The notes below the pieces were generated by a model. It saw nothing but the letters and a program-made list of their open reading frames with translations. It had not been told where the DNA came from and did no database searches. Both the position numbers and the translations under genes were made by a program. DNA of 64,000 nt, taken from positions 1 to 64,000 of the forward strand of contig JAOPGA020000687.1 of assembly GCA_026419775.2 (NCBI GenBank). The letters are read 5' to 3'. This DNA comes from Acrasis kona. Taxonomy: Eukaryota > Heterolobosea > Eutetramitea > Acrasida > Acrasidae. This document shows, piece after piece, positions 19,457-30,306 of this stretch (within the stretch, counting starts at the first letter, position 1; every line of letters begins with the position of its first letter).

Positions 19457-21451
19457 ATGAAGGCTGTGTTCTTGGTGCTTGCTCTGCTAGTCCTGTACAC
19501 AAGTGCACAGGTGACACAGTCGTCCTGCAAGAAACTACTAGATGTGGCTTTTGTTGTGGATGGAAGCAGCTCAATCTCGAGAATTGACTTCGAAAAATAC
19601 ACCAAGCCATTCATTACAAACTTTATTAGTGCTTTACCTTTGGATACCGTCACCCAACCAAATCGTATCAGTATTGTTCAGGTCTCAAGTGCACAAAACA
19701 CACGTTTAGAGTTGCCTTTGACTGGAAATGTAAAAGTAATAAACAGAGCCGTACAAAAACTAGAAAGACTTGGAGGAGACTCAACAGACATTGCTGGTGG
19801 TCTTCGGATAGCTTACAATCAATTATCAACTAGCGTAGACCTCAACCACGAGAGAGTTGTCATCCTCATTACTGATGGTCGTAGTTCCGACAAAAAGCAA
19901 ACAACAGTCGAAGCCGACCGCTTAAAGAAGGACTTGAAGGCTACCTTATTCACAATTGGTATTGGTTCGGGTGTAAGCGTCGCAGATCTTGATCAATTGG
20001 CTTCATTACCAGTCAAATCAACATCCTTCCACATTTCGTTGCTCAAGGACATTGAAACCCTTGTGAACCCAATTGTCAACAAATCTTGCGGAGCACCACA
20101 ACAGGTAACACCAAAACCAACAACTGCCGCACCATTGACCACTTTATCTCCTGCTTTGGATCTTGATCGTGCTGTTCTCTCTGCTGACACCACCTCTGCT
20201 TCCAAGAAATCTTCCAAGAAGAGATCCTCCAAAAAGACCTCATCAAAGAAACAATCTTCCGAAGAAAAGGCTCTCAAACAAATTGAAAAGAATTTAAAGA
20301 AGCAAAAGGCACAAGAGAAGAAGGCCAAGAGAGAAGAAGAAAAACATCACGCAACTCACAAACCAAAACCTTCCACTCGCAAACCAACTCGCAAACCACA
20401 CGCCGATGCAGATTCCCTACGAGTATCAAAGATTGAAAAGGAACTACAAGCAGAGGAACAATCAGAAAAGAAGAAGCAAGCAGAGTTTGAAAACAAAGAG
20501 CTAACCAAGCAAGAAAAACTCAGTCAAGTACATCACAAAAAGAAAGCGGAACAAGCCAAGAAGAGCGCTGAGGAGAAACAAGCCAAAAAGGAACAAGCCA
20601 AGAAGGACCGCATCGCTAAACTTCAAAAGAAGAAGGAGCAAAGAAAACAACGCAAGGAACAAGAAAAGAAACGTAAGGAAGAAAAACTTGCAAAGAAAAA
20701 GATTGAATTGGAAGCCAAGAGAAAACTCAAAGCGGAACGCGCAGCAAAGAAGGCCGAAGAGAACAAGATTAGACAACAAAAAAAGATTGAACAAAAGAAG
20801 GTAAAGGAAGAGTTGCGCAAGAAGAGGGCCGAAGAGAGAAGAGCAAAGAAGCAAGCGGAGAGGGCTCAAATCAACAAATATAAATGCAAATGTCCATCTG
20901 TATTCAAGATTAGAAAATTATGTGGTGAGAGCGGTAGGAAATACGCCAGTGCTTGCCATGCAAAATGTCGTGGTGACAAGCTCGTCAAGTGTCCACTTTG
21001 TGGAAAGAAACCAGTTTGCGATAAACCAGATCGTGTGTTCCAAGTAGGAAAGGAATTTGTTGAAAAGTGTGAAGCACCAAGTACCTCTGCACCCACTACC
21101 AGCGCACCAATTACTACTATTAGTGCACCCACTACCAGTGCACCAACCACCACTACTGTTGCACCCACCACTAGTGCACCAACTACTACCACTCTTGCAC
21201 CAACAACATCTGCACCCACTACTACTCTAGCACCCACTACACCTGCACCCACCGATGAAATTGTGACTGTGAGCAGCGTAACTGATGAGAGCAGCATAAG
21301 CTTCTCGGAGCAAGAGTGCAAGTATAAACCAAGAGCGACAAATGCAAAACAACAAGTGTGTAGGTCAGTACAACACAATTGTGTAGGAGGCGTTTGCACC
21401 ACAAAACTTGGTGTTTGGAAAGCACAAGGCAACATCTTGTATAACCATTAA
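19457..21451 (+). CDS. Secreted vWA protein with Lys/Glu coiled region, Kazal-like and mucin segments
   Basis: 664 residues from the ATG at 19457, chosen because a signal peptide (MKAVFLVLALLVLYTSA) follows directly. Residues about 28-215 are a von Willebrand A domain with the MIDAS motif DGSSS and the LITDGRS strand, which bind a metal and protein ligands. A short Thr/Pro linker leads to about 230 residues of almost pure Lys/Glu/Gln/Ala helix. Then comes a Cys-rich region with LCGESGRKYASACHAKC, resembling a Kazal inhibitor core, a SAPTTS mucin linker, and a final four-Cys segment. There is no membrane anchor. A secreted matrix or adhesion protein is likely. Confidence 0.85.
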   Translation: MKAVFLVLALLVLYTSAQVTQSSCKKLLDVAFVVDGSSSISRIDFEKYTKPFITNFISALPLDTVTQPNRISIVQVSSAQNTRLELPLTGNVKVINRAVQKLERLGGDSTDIAGGLRIAYNQLSTSVDLNHERVVILITDGRSSDKKQTTVEADRLKKDLKATLFTIGIGSGVSVADLDQLASLPVKSTSFHISLLKDIETLVNPIVNKSCGAPQQVTPKPTTAAPLTTLSPALDLDRAVLSADTTSASKKSSKKRSSKKTSSKKQSSEEKALKQIEKNLKKQKAQEKKAKREEEKHHATHKPKPSTRKPTRKPHADADSLRVSKIEKELQAEEQSEKKKQAEFENKELTKQEKLSQVHHKKKAEQAKKSAEEKQAKKEQAKKDRIAKLQKKKEQRKQRKEQEKKRKEEKLAKKKIELEAKRKLKAERAAKKAEENKIRQQKKIEQKKVKEELRKKRAEERRAKKQAERAQINKYKCKCPSVFKIRKLCGESGRKYASACHAKCRGDKLVKCPLCGKKPVCDKPDRVFQVGKEFVEKCEAPSTSAPTTSAPITTISAPTTSAPTTTTVAPTTSAPTTTTLAPTTSAPTTTLAPTTPAPTDEIVTVSSVTDESSISFSEQECKYKPRATNAKQQVCRSVQHNCVGGVCTTKLGVWKAQGNILYNH

Positions 21452-21560
21452 AAAATGTTTTATTATTACATTCTGTGATGAACTTTGAAAATTTGGAGTG
21501 CATCATCTTTTTTGGTGAGATTGATGCTGTGATGAAAAATACTAAAAGTGAATATTGTGA

Positions 21561-22132
21561 TTAAGTGTCCATATCATCGTCACTCGATTCCTCATCATTG
21601 TCATCTGGATCAAAAAGTGCGTTCATAATATTGGAAACAGCCCGTTCATTGTCTTGCGCCGCTTTGTGTGATAAAATGTCTTCAGTAGTGTTGGGCATGC
21701 GTAAATTAAACTCTGTTGAATCTGCTGTTGGTTCAGGTGGAGCACTATCATTCTCCAAAGATGATATAAGGACGGGCTTTTCTTTCTTTTCAATAACGCC
21801 CATTGCAATGTTCATCTCAATCATGGGATTTTTGGATTTTTTCTTTGAAGGTGCATTGTTAGCATTTTTATCTATAATTTCAACAAAAGATCCACCATCA
21901 GCATTGAGTGTTTTATTTGCTTCGGCTATTTGCGGTAAAAACATTCTGGCTCTGCTTAAAAGTGAAGATGTTGAGGACATTGGCTTGATTAGTTTGGTTT
22001 GTGTTCCACTAATATTCATCAATTTGTCAACGTGAGAATCTAATGTTTAGTAATTCATGAAGATGCATATTTATTACCATTATCGCATAAATTTTGTGGC
22101 TTATCCGATCCAAGTTCTGTAATCCTTGACAT
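21561..22132 (-). CDS. NOPCHAP1-like (DUF4598) small acidic protein
   Basis: Two exons: 22078-22132 and 21561-22039 (38-nt intron), giving 177 residues. The splice supplies an ATG and an in-frame N-terminus that the second exon lacks. The core SSLLSRARMFLPQIAEAN, then MIEMNIAMGV, agrees with my recollection of the DUF4598/C12orf45 family. In animals that protein (NOPCHAP1) helps assemble box C/D snoRNPs by loading NOP58. The C-terminus is very acidic (DPDDNDEESSDDD). The family call needs a profile search. Confidence 0.65.
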
Positions 22133-22260
22133 TTTACACAGTTCAATTTATGTATGACATTACGTTACAATAAAAAGTTCTCAGTCAAGCATTTTTTATT
22201 TCATCAACTACACTCGACAGCTTGATATGTCTTATCAGTAACACAACAACTAATCAGAAA

Positions 22261-23089
22261 CTAGTTGTACATTTTTCCCGATATCTCCTCCTCAACTTTG
22301 TTTCCTGTTTGACGAGGAGCAAAAGGTAAATTCATATCTTGTGAAATTATAAAGATCATCAGCACAATCATCGAGAAAATCATCAATAGAGGAGAAAACA
22401 CCCATAAAACTATCGGCATGCTAATGTAGTAAAATCTCATTCCTGTATAGTAGTGGGAATAAGCCTTTACAAAGCACGCAGTTATATAGTGTTCTGTTAC
22501 CGGTGTGAAATCTATTGCTTTTTTTAGATTTTTGAATTCATCATTTTCTTCGGTGTAGTAGCATTGCAGAGAGAGCGTCCCCATATTAATATATCTGATG
22601 CTAACCGTGAAGCTGAAGAATGCAATAAGGTAGCATACAATCAGGGTCAATATTTTTATCAAAAGTAAAGTGGGGTGGTTGTGGCCAAGTAAATTGAATG
22701 ATTTGGTAACAAGCTCTAAATCTTGATATTTTATGAGTACGCTCAAAAAAGCCCATGCATATGATAACTGCCGTAGAAGCCAAGAATGATGCAATCATAA
22801 TCTCATTTCCTATCTTGTTAAGTTTACGTCTGCATCAAATTAACATACTCATTGTCTGTACAACAAGGATGTAGTTTTTTTCATCCTTTAACATGCGGCT
22901 CACCCAAATTCTGCGCAGTTGGTTTCTGTATCCTTTTAAAAGTCTGTAGGGATACTTTCTTTCGTAATACGTGAAAGTAAGGTAATAAATGAGCATTGCG
23001 AAGATAACAAATAAAACAGCAATCACATCTGAGATGATTTTCGGTGATGAGAACACGTCCAATAAATCGTTTGTGATTGTTGAATTCAT
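22261..23089 (-). CDS. DUF599 multi-pass membrane protein
   Basis: Exon 1 is 22849-23089. A 39-nt intron (22810-22848) joins it to 22741-22809. A further break at 22716-22740 leads to 22261-22715, giving about 254 residues. The joined sequence shows the DUF599 signature: RIWVSRMLKDEKNYILVVQT, then RNEIMIASFLASTA, and later AFFSFTVSIRYIN. Four or more hydrophobic segments are present. Function of the family is unknown. The second break needs either a 25-nt (or 19-nt) GT..AG intron, shorter than all others here, or a one-base frameshift, so the gene could be damaged. Confidence 0.75.
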
Positions 23090-23646
23090 TATGTTTCAAA
23101 ATAATTTGAATTTCCGATTGTTTACAAGTGGAGAATGATAACCCGCACCTACAGATCGAGTTCACAAAAGAGCAATCAAGATCTTCAACTGTATGATTAT
23201 AATCGTTAAAGGCAAGTAGACGAAAGCATAGAGTTAAAATTGATGATGATTTTATAAAACATTAATATTATTTATTTAATTCAAAGATTTGAAGGAGAAC
23301 ATTTAAATGATATCACTGCTACATTCACAATAATGAATATTTGAACCAAATTCCATTAAGCACATGTACTTCTTCAACTCCCTTCTTTAATGTTGAGCCG
23401 AACGCACGATCGAACCCTCGTAGTAAGATGAATATTTGTGTAAGGGCCATTTTGTGGCAATACTTTAATAAAAAGTAGAAGTTTGTAGATTATGTATGCT
23501 TGCAGGAATTTGCGAAAGTACTTCTTCATCTTCCTAATCATCACCGCATTTTTCTACAAAGACCTTCCAATCTGTATTCCGATCTGTATTTTGCCACAGG
23601 GCTCAAACATACCACTCTGGCCCTTAATTTCTTTGTAAACATTAAA
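23090..23646. other. Divergent intergenic region with a short upstream ORF
   Basis: Lies between the DUF599 gene (left) and the Abraxas-like gene (right). An ATG at 23492 opens a 48-codon ORF with a hydrophobic N-terminus that ends at a TAA (23636-23638), eight bases before the Abraxas-like ATG. This could be an upstream ORF or chance. Nothing else stands out. Confidence 0.4.
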
Positions 23647-24582
23647 ATGGTTCCTTCCATTTCCATCAATTCATTCACTCTGTCGTCATTGATATCTCAG
23701 CTTAATAAAAAATATCATGGAGATTTAGAGGGACTTCTAATAGGAGATATCTTCGTAAGGCAGGCGAAAACTAGAAGGCCGTCCATTGCAGATTTAAACT
23801 CGTCTATGCAATCTGATGACTTGGATGTCAGTATGATACTTAAGCCACAACAACTACATGATTTTGATGAAGATGCTCGGGAAATAATAAGTACAAGCAC
23901 ACACAACAAAACAACACTGCATATAACAAGCTTTGTTATTTGTAAAGAAGGATTTCTTGACGATGTTGGCATGCTGGACGAGCGCAAATTTAAGAGTCAG
24001 GTAGAAAGAATTCATCAGTCAAAAAGAAGGATTTTAGGCTGGATAAAGTGGAGGGACAGAGCCCCACTTCTACCTTCCTCCAAAGATGTAACACTACACA
24101 AAATCATCTCCGACCATGAACTGTTAAATTATGATGGTTGTCCAAAACATTTTGTATTCTCTTTGTGGTCTTCTTATAACAATCCATCTGATATAGTATC
24201 TCTTCAGTATCGGTTCTACACGTCCCTACAAAAGAATTGTTCCTCTCCAGAAATTGATTCACTTCTTCCTTCATTGAATCCAGTTCGCATCATAATAAAA
24301 AATCTTACTCAACAGTCTAATAATCATGACTACATTATGAGATCAGACAAATCTGACCCGTTTGGAACTGATGATATTAATGAAAATTTGAAAAAGGTAG
24401 AAGAACTTACAAACGCAGCTGTTAGGGAAACTGAATCTTATTTTCAAAGAACCATACACGATCTAACTACTGCCAGGAATGATGTTCTAAAAAGCAGGGT
24501 TGACTTGGAAGCAAAGATGAAGAGAGTAGAGGAGTTGCGTCTTTTGTTAAAAATGAAGAATGATAATATAAATAAACTTTAA
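23647..24582 (+). CDS. Abraxas/FAM175-like MPN protein
   Basis: 311 residues from the ATG at 23647; the frame is open further upstream but the MPN domain starts right after this Met. Residues about 3-215 look like an MPN-minus domain: INSFTLSSLISQL, LEGLLIGDI, and ILGWIKWRD followed by VTLHKII, as in Abraxas and ABRO1, where GW(Y/I)+ is followed by a conserved LH. No JAMM metal-binding triad is evident, so it should be a scaffold. The C-terminal 75 residues are a coiled coil, the part that pairs with BRCC36 in animals. A BRISC/BRCA1-A type deubiquitinase subunit is inferred. Confidence 0.75.
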   Translation: MVPSISINSFTLSSLISQLNKKYHGDLEGLLIGDIFVRQAKTRRPSIADLNSSMQSDDLDVSMILKPQQLHDFDEDAREIISTSTHNKTTLHITSFVICKEGFLDDVGMLDERKFKSQVERIHQSKRRILGWIKWRDRAPLLPSSKDVTLHKIISDHELLNYDGCPKHFVFSLWSSYNNPSDIVSLQYRFYTSLQKNCSSPEIDSLLPSLNPVRIIIKNLTQQSNNHDYIMRSDKSDPFGTDDINENLKKVEELTNAAVRETESYFQRTIHDLTTARNDVLKSRVDLEAKMKRVEELRLLLKMKNDNINKL

Positions 24583-24603
24583 AGTACATATTTACAAAAT
24601 CAA

Positions 24604-25963
24604 CTATAATTGCAATGTATCCAACACTTTGGTGTAAATTTGACTCCTACGGGTGGCTGCTATTATTTTCCTCCTGCTGCGCCTGTATTCAGCAATCTTG
24701 TTCCTTTCAACTGTTGGTAGGCTCTTTTCGTATAAAGCCATGTAGGAATGAATGGTCTTGTCATCCAACTTGACTCTTGTTGAAACATTTAAAAGTTCTT
24801 TAGGAGTTAAAGTGGCTGATATGCTGTATAGGAAAGGGATGATTTCTGCAGTGTTCTTTTTTAGAATCATGCCTATTGTACTTTTAGTTAAAATATATAT
24901 TATGGTCAGTACCTTTTGTATAGTCAATGAGACCAACCATTGTTCTTGTTATTACCCTCCATCCGTCCGTCAAAAACATGTCAAAAAGAAGTGCGGATGT
25001 ACTGTAAGCAAATCTATTTGTGAAGAGTGCAATCACAAAAGGACTAATGTATGCTTGTGGGACCAAACATTGATTCTCCTAAAAGATTAAAAAGTTTGAA
25101 AACAAAGCATTTTACCAGGTGTTGATGTACTTTTGGCAGCGAATCCCTCAACAAAGTGTCAATCATGTATGTTACTAAATGAAGTCTTGGAAGTCCAGGA
25201 CGATAAACATCCTTTAAAGAATATTTACGATGTTGAAACAGCTGCATGAATAACCAAAAAGTAGCCTCATGAATGGTATCCTCGTCCAGGTTTGGATTGG
25301 GGTCTGTTGTTATTAAGACACAAATTCGTACTTAATTTTACGTACTTGACGAGTAGAAGTGTTCAACATCATCTATAGTATTTAGATTGTGATGGGACAT
25401 GTACACTGTGAGATAAAGAAATCCTGCAAGGAATGCCATCCCCTGTACATATCCTACTTTGTCATCATAATATGCGTACGCAAGGAGTATTTTGGTCATA
25501 GCCTTTTGTCTATGCAAGTTATTGAACCATTGGTGTTGAAAGTAAGATTACCCTGGGCTATCCTCTGACGCAAATAACAAAAACTGAGGAAATGTTCTGT
25601 GTACGTCTTTTTTTATATACAATTCTGTTTCTTCGTCATGTTGTTTGGAGTTGGAGAGTTTATTGAAAAGACCAGGAAATCTACTTGAGGCGTCTAAAAA
25701 GTGAGAAGTTGTGAACATTCAACAAAAAAACCTTTGCAATCAAGTAACCTCGTCCAAAATTTAAGCCGTATTTTTTGACAAGGAATCCCCTCTTTCACTA
25801 GTTCATAAAGTTCCAGAGGCTGTGGTGGCTGAGAATCCCATTTATTTAGCATATTCATCCATTTATTTCTATTATCTATAGGTGCTTCTATTAACATGGA
25901 TGCAACGTCTGGTGTCTCCAGCATTGCACTTGGTGACATGGTATATGGCATGGGGGAGCTCAT
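24604..25963 (-). CDS. TBC-domain Rab GTPase-activating protein
   Basis: Six exons: 25732-25963, 25552-25693, 25346-25509, 25116-25303, 24913-25078 and 24604-24872, with introns of 38, 42, 42, 37 and 40 nt, giving 386 residues. All splices restore the TBC fold: ELVKEGIPCQKIRLKFW; the arginine-finger motif IKKDVHRTFP (IxxDxxR); the glutamine finger VGYVQGM (YxQ); then ATFWLFMQL, LPKVHQHL, and FDMFLTDGWRVI. Both catalytic fingers are present, so GAP activity is expected. It should switch off a Rab in vesicle traffic. The final Lys/Arg-rich helix is unassigned. Its stop lies 21 bases from that of the convergent Abraxas-like gene. Confidence 0.93.
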
Positions 25964-26999
25964 TTTGTAATCTGTTCAAAAGTAAATTGAATGATCAAAA
26001 ACGGAATTCATCCTCCGTCAATGGATTTATTTATGACAAAAAGTAAGAAACGTACAAACGCTACCGCACAAGTTTTTACAGTATTCATGTCTGCTCTTTG
26101 GCGGATTTACTTTTAAATAAACAACCTACGAAAAAATTGTTTGGAATCCTTAGAAATTCTACCGTAGTCCAACGCTTAGCAACTAGAATTCGCGATTGAA
26201 TGGTAACTTGAATTATATCAGGTTGGACTGGATCGTAGTCGAAATAAGTCATACTAGGTAGCGACTGTCGGAGGAAGAAGACATCTGTTCGATAATCAAA
26301 CATACCGCTTGGAGTTCAGAAATCATTTTATCAGTGTGGATTTTACATCAATCACAACAATTTCCATATAGCGGGCTTAAGATGCAAAAATCAAAATCCA
26401 AGATCTTCAAAACACGAGCGCATTCTATTACAATCATAACTTCTATCAGAATCGGTCGAACGATGAAGATGTTTTGAGGCCATCAACGCAAAGGAAGTAG
26501 TCACGATCAAATCAACACGCTTCCAATCAGCATCAAATTTTCAAAAATGATGCTTGTTGAACTAAAGATAACTATTAATATCAATTTCTCACTTTTGCAC
26601 AAAAATCAACGAGAAATGAGAAAATCTCAAACAATAAAAGAGATAAATAGTAGAGATTTAAAAACTCAAGATTGAGATCAACAAGAATGCCATGTGTTGG
26701 ATCAATAGCAAGAAGCACATTGGTGGAAAAGGTTGTTATACAGAAACATGATATAAACTTACATTTATTCGACTCCCTTCTTCTAGTCAATTTGAGTAAT
26801 GTGATGTAGAATTCAACTGTTTCGTCCAAAAAGTAGGAACGCCTCCATGAACATTCCTCTGCAACAAAAATCTTATTTTGTCCATCAAAACAAAACTACA
26901 CACTTGATTCAATATTCAATTTGAATAAAGATTTTGTACTTTTCCTTTCAAGGTGCTATTAAAAACCAAGGACCGATAAAATAAAAATTGTTGATAATT
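25964..26999. other. Intergenic region with coding-like fragments
   Basis: Minus-strand ORF 26085-26303 (72 codons) has no recognised domain. At about 26763-26900 on the minus strand a stretch containing SYFLDETVEFYITLLK resembles the start of a Ulp1/SENP protease core and is followed by a good GT donor, but no continuation is found. It may be a relic. Otherwise AT-rich. Confidence 0.4.
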
Positions 27000-27740
27000 A
27001 TGGCCTCTCGGAAAGTGAATCTTTTAAAAATAAATCAATCTGATCTCCTTTCTTCTTACAACCTAAATCACCAATCGATATACTGGAGCTATTACAAAAA
27101 GCCTGGGTTTACAACAAAAAATGAACTTTTAGTGTCCAATTGGTTAGTATTTTTATATCGGGCTTTATAGAATAGGTAGGAAGCTTCTCCAATTAATTCA
27201 AATATTCGACCAATTAATAAAAATTAACAACAGCATGATTAACGATCACTCTGCAGTCGACGTGGTTTACGATATTTTTGAAATGCATGACCATGACAGA
27301 GACAATAAAATACAAAAAGATGAGTTGAGAGATCTAATGAAGCAACTTGGCCTGCCTAACCATTACCTGATGCCATCCTATGTAGATGCCGTGTTTGAGT
27401 TGACAAAAGAGGAGGGCTCAAGAAAAGTTCACTTTGAGGAGTTTATTGCATGGTTTATATTTGGTTTTATTTTACCTTGTTGTTCTTACTTCTTAGGTGG
27501 ACAAACATTTCATCTGATGGCTTTGACAAGCTAGATAAAAAGATTCAAGGAATGAAGAACCTCTACCTAATGTTCCACGAGATGGATTCAGACGGAAACG
27601 GTTACATCATGTACGAATCACTTTGTCAACTATTCCAAAAATGTTCCAGTCATCATCATCATGTTGGCGGACAGATCATACAACCAGAACAATCAAAAAT
27701 AACGTTCCGAACGTTAGCCAAACAACTTCAATACTTGTAA
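27000..27740 (+). CDS. EF-hand calcium-binding protein
   Basis: Three exons: 27000-27142, 27180-27452 and 27497-27740 (introns 37 and 44 nt), giving 219 residues. An internal ATG at 27235 would give a shorter protein, but the upstream exon joins in frame through a tryptophan codon and keeps protein-like sequence. The first EF-hand loop (DHDRDNKIQKDE) is complete. The second (DSDGNGYIMYES) ends in Ser where Glu is usual, so its calcium binding may be weak. A His-rich stretch (SSHHHHV) follows. Probably a calcium sensor; partner unknown. Confidence 0.8.
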
Positions 27741-27757
27741 ATAATAAAACAACATTT

Positions 27758-30144
27758 TTAATCAGATTCGCTTCCACTTTCGCTCTCGCTCTCCGATCCA
27801 CTCTCCTCCTCTGCAGTTTCAAACCACTTGATAATCTCCGTGCACTGCTGTGCCAGCTTGACATCATTAGCAGCATACTCTGAACTATCTCCACCATCCA
27901 CCACTCCATAGTACCACTTTATAATGCTCTCTTCCTGTAAAATCTCCAAATCATACAACTTCTTCACAAAGAACTTAAACAGCGGTCCAAACTTCTTTCC
28001 TTCGTTCTTACAAAAATCAAGCAACGAATCCAACAAATCAATCTCGTCCATCTCATCTCTAATGAAATGAATCAACAATTCGCTCCATCCAGTTTTTGAT
28101 TTTCCGTCACCTCTCAACAATCGATCGAACGCACCAATCATGTCGGCGCTGCTCCTTCTTCCATCGTCCACCTGTAACATTAAATCGCACAGCATGGCCT
28201 TGGCACAATCAGAGTAACTAGTGTTGTAAGCATACTTTAACGAGTTCATTTCCAATTTGGTATTATCGATGGTGTGATTCGAAAGAACAGCTCTTCGGAT
28301 GGTCTCTTGGGCCTCCTTCACAAATTTCTTGAAATCCATTCCTTTTTGATCTCCGTGGACGTGTTGTTGTTCTCGTTCGATTAGGTCCTTTTTGATGCTA
28401 GTGGCTTGTTCTTCTTCTTCTTCGTCTTCGTATTCTTGTTCGGCGATAAAATCAGATTCTTGAACTCCTAAAAAGTTTAATCGGTCGTTGAGAAGGTAGG
28501 GTGGGATTTTGAACTGGACGCCTTTTCCGTTGGGTCCTAATTGTTTTTCGTGATGATGGTGATGATGGTGATGATGATGTAAATGTTGGTCTTGTTGTTG
28601 CTGTGGTGGTGGTTGTGTGACTGGAGTGATGGGAGTGCTGATGTCGGTGTCGGAATCGCTGCTGAATGCATCGTCGTCGTCATCGTCGTCGTCATCATCA
28701 TCTCCAAAGGCAATGTGTATGTTGGATGACTCCGAGTGAGAGTCTTGGTCGCTTCCTACGAATGTGGTCCACCTTGTGTGTTCTTCGAGTGTAATGTTTT
28801 GATCTACATGGACTCCGAATGAAATGACACTTCCCCGCTTAAGCACTGCGTTGGCTCCAATGACGGCTCCATCGCATACGATGCAATGATCCAAAGTGAC
28901 TCCATCGTGAATGGTAACATTGTCCCATACGAAGGAATTGTTCATCTTGACATGGGCTCCGATCTTTACGTTACGTCCGATGATGCACTTGCTGATCACC
29001 GATTGTTCTCCTACGCAAGAATGTTTTCCAATCACGGTGTCGATCAAAATTTCACACGTGCGACTGAGGGTCACCTTGTCTTCGTAGTAATTGTTGGGAC
29101 GTGAGAATTTAAAGTTTGTGGTTCTTGTAAAGTTGGCGTCGGGTACGATGGGGTGCATCCATCTGTGAACAATGTCTCTTGAAATCATTTCGTAGGTTCT
29201 TAACGAACTCACTCTTGAAGAGTATGCGCCTGACACAATGTATGGTGCTACTTTGTATGTGAAAACTTCTTCTTCTAGTACATAATTCTTCAAGAATGCT
29301 CTTCTCATGTCCTCAAAGTCAAAATTCTCGTTGAATATTTCCAACACGTCGGGAGAGCAAATGTCAATTTGACAGTCCACAAGATCGGAACGCAACTGAA
29401 GGTCTGCAAAGTGATCAAACTTATCTAGTGCCACATCAAATAATGGAGTGTTGCGTTTGTCATTTTCATACAAGACGATTTGGTTTTGTTCCTGAGATAG
29501 GGCAAGCCATACAGTGTGCTCTCTTTCGTCGATGCGCTTCGTTCTGAATACAGATGTCATCAATAGTTGGGAATCTGCCTTGGCTCTCTCTAATCTAAAT
29601 AGTTGAAGAAATGAAGAGTTAATGTTTTACTTGTGTTGTTGAATGATTGGCTTGAGATCAATGTTGCTGACTACATCCCCTTGTATAAGAACAAAGTCGG
29701 TGTGGATGATGTAGTTGGAGAAAACAACACGAAGGGCATCACCTGCACTAGTTGCAGTATTTGATTCTAGTATGTTAACAACGACACCAGAGTTGGCGAG
29801 AACCCATTTTGAATTCCTTTGTTCGTCAGCTTTAAAAGTAATTTACAACTCACTCTATATAGTTGCGTATGACTGCTGCGTTAGAACAGCAGAAAATGTA
29901 GATCTCTTCTACGCCTGATGCAGCCAAAAGCTCCAAAATATATTCAATTATCGGTATGTTTACAAGCGGTAATAAGCACTAATGACAATAAAAATTTAGT
30001 TGTGAAAATTCCTACCCTTGGCTTTTCAAATGTAATTGGACGAAACTCCTTTGTGAAGGAATCTGCAAGCACAATCGCTTTTAACACGTCATCTTTGAGA
30101 TTTTGCGAACCACCTTCCTTCTTTCCCTTTTGGCCCTTTGTCAT
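27758..30144 (-). CDS. EIF2B5: Translation initiation factor eIF2B subunit epsilon
   Basis: Four exons: 30016-30144, 29854-29978, 29631-29816 and 27758-29594 (introns 37, 37 and 36 nt), giving 758 residues. It is the catalytic subunit that reloads eIF2 with GTP. The N-terminus is nucleotidyltransferase-like (AIVLADSFTKEFRPIT, EKPRCLLPLVNIP, LIQGDVVSNIDL). A left-handed beta-helix of hexapeptide repeats follows (VIGKHSCVG, KCIIGRNVKIGAHV, DNVTIHDGVTL). The C-terminus is a W2/HEAT region with acidic residues. Between helix and W2 is a long insertion with runs of Asp and of ten His, a polymorphism-prone low-complexity loop. The stop is 17 bases from that of the convergent EF-hand gene. Confidence 0.95.
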
Positions 30145-30306
30145 TGTTTGGTTGAGTTTGTTGAGTTCAAGCAAATTCTTTTAAACACTCTTTGTAAAAC
30201 CAGTGCAATTGACCAAAATCCCATCCTTTGTTCACGCGGTATGGCAATCAATACACTTTCATTAATTATTCATTTATGAGATTGTACCAATTATTACAAC
30301 ATTTAT

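Noticed and set aside
23400-23440. A TCGAACC stretch resembling a tRNA T arm.
   Set aside because: No matching T stem, acceptor stem or anticodon arm can be built, even allowing an insertion.
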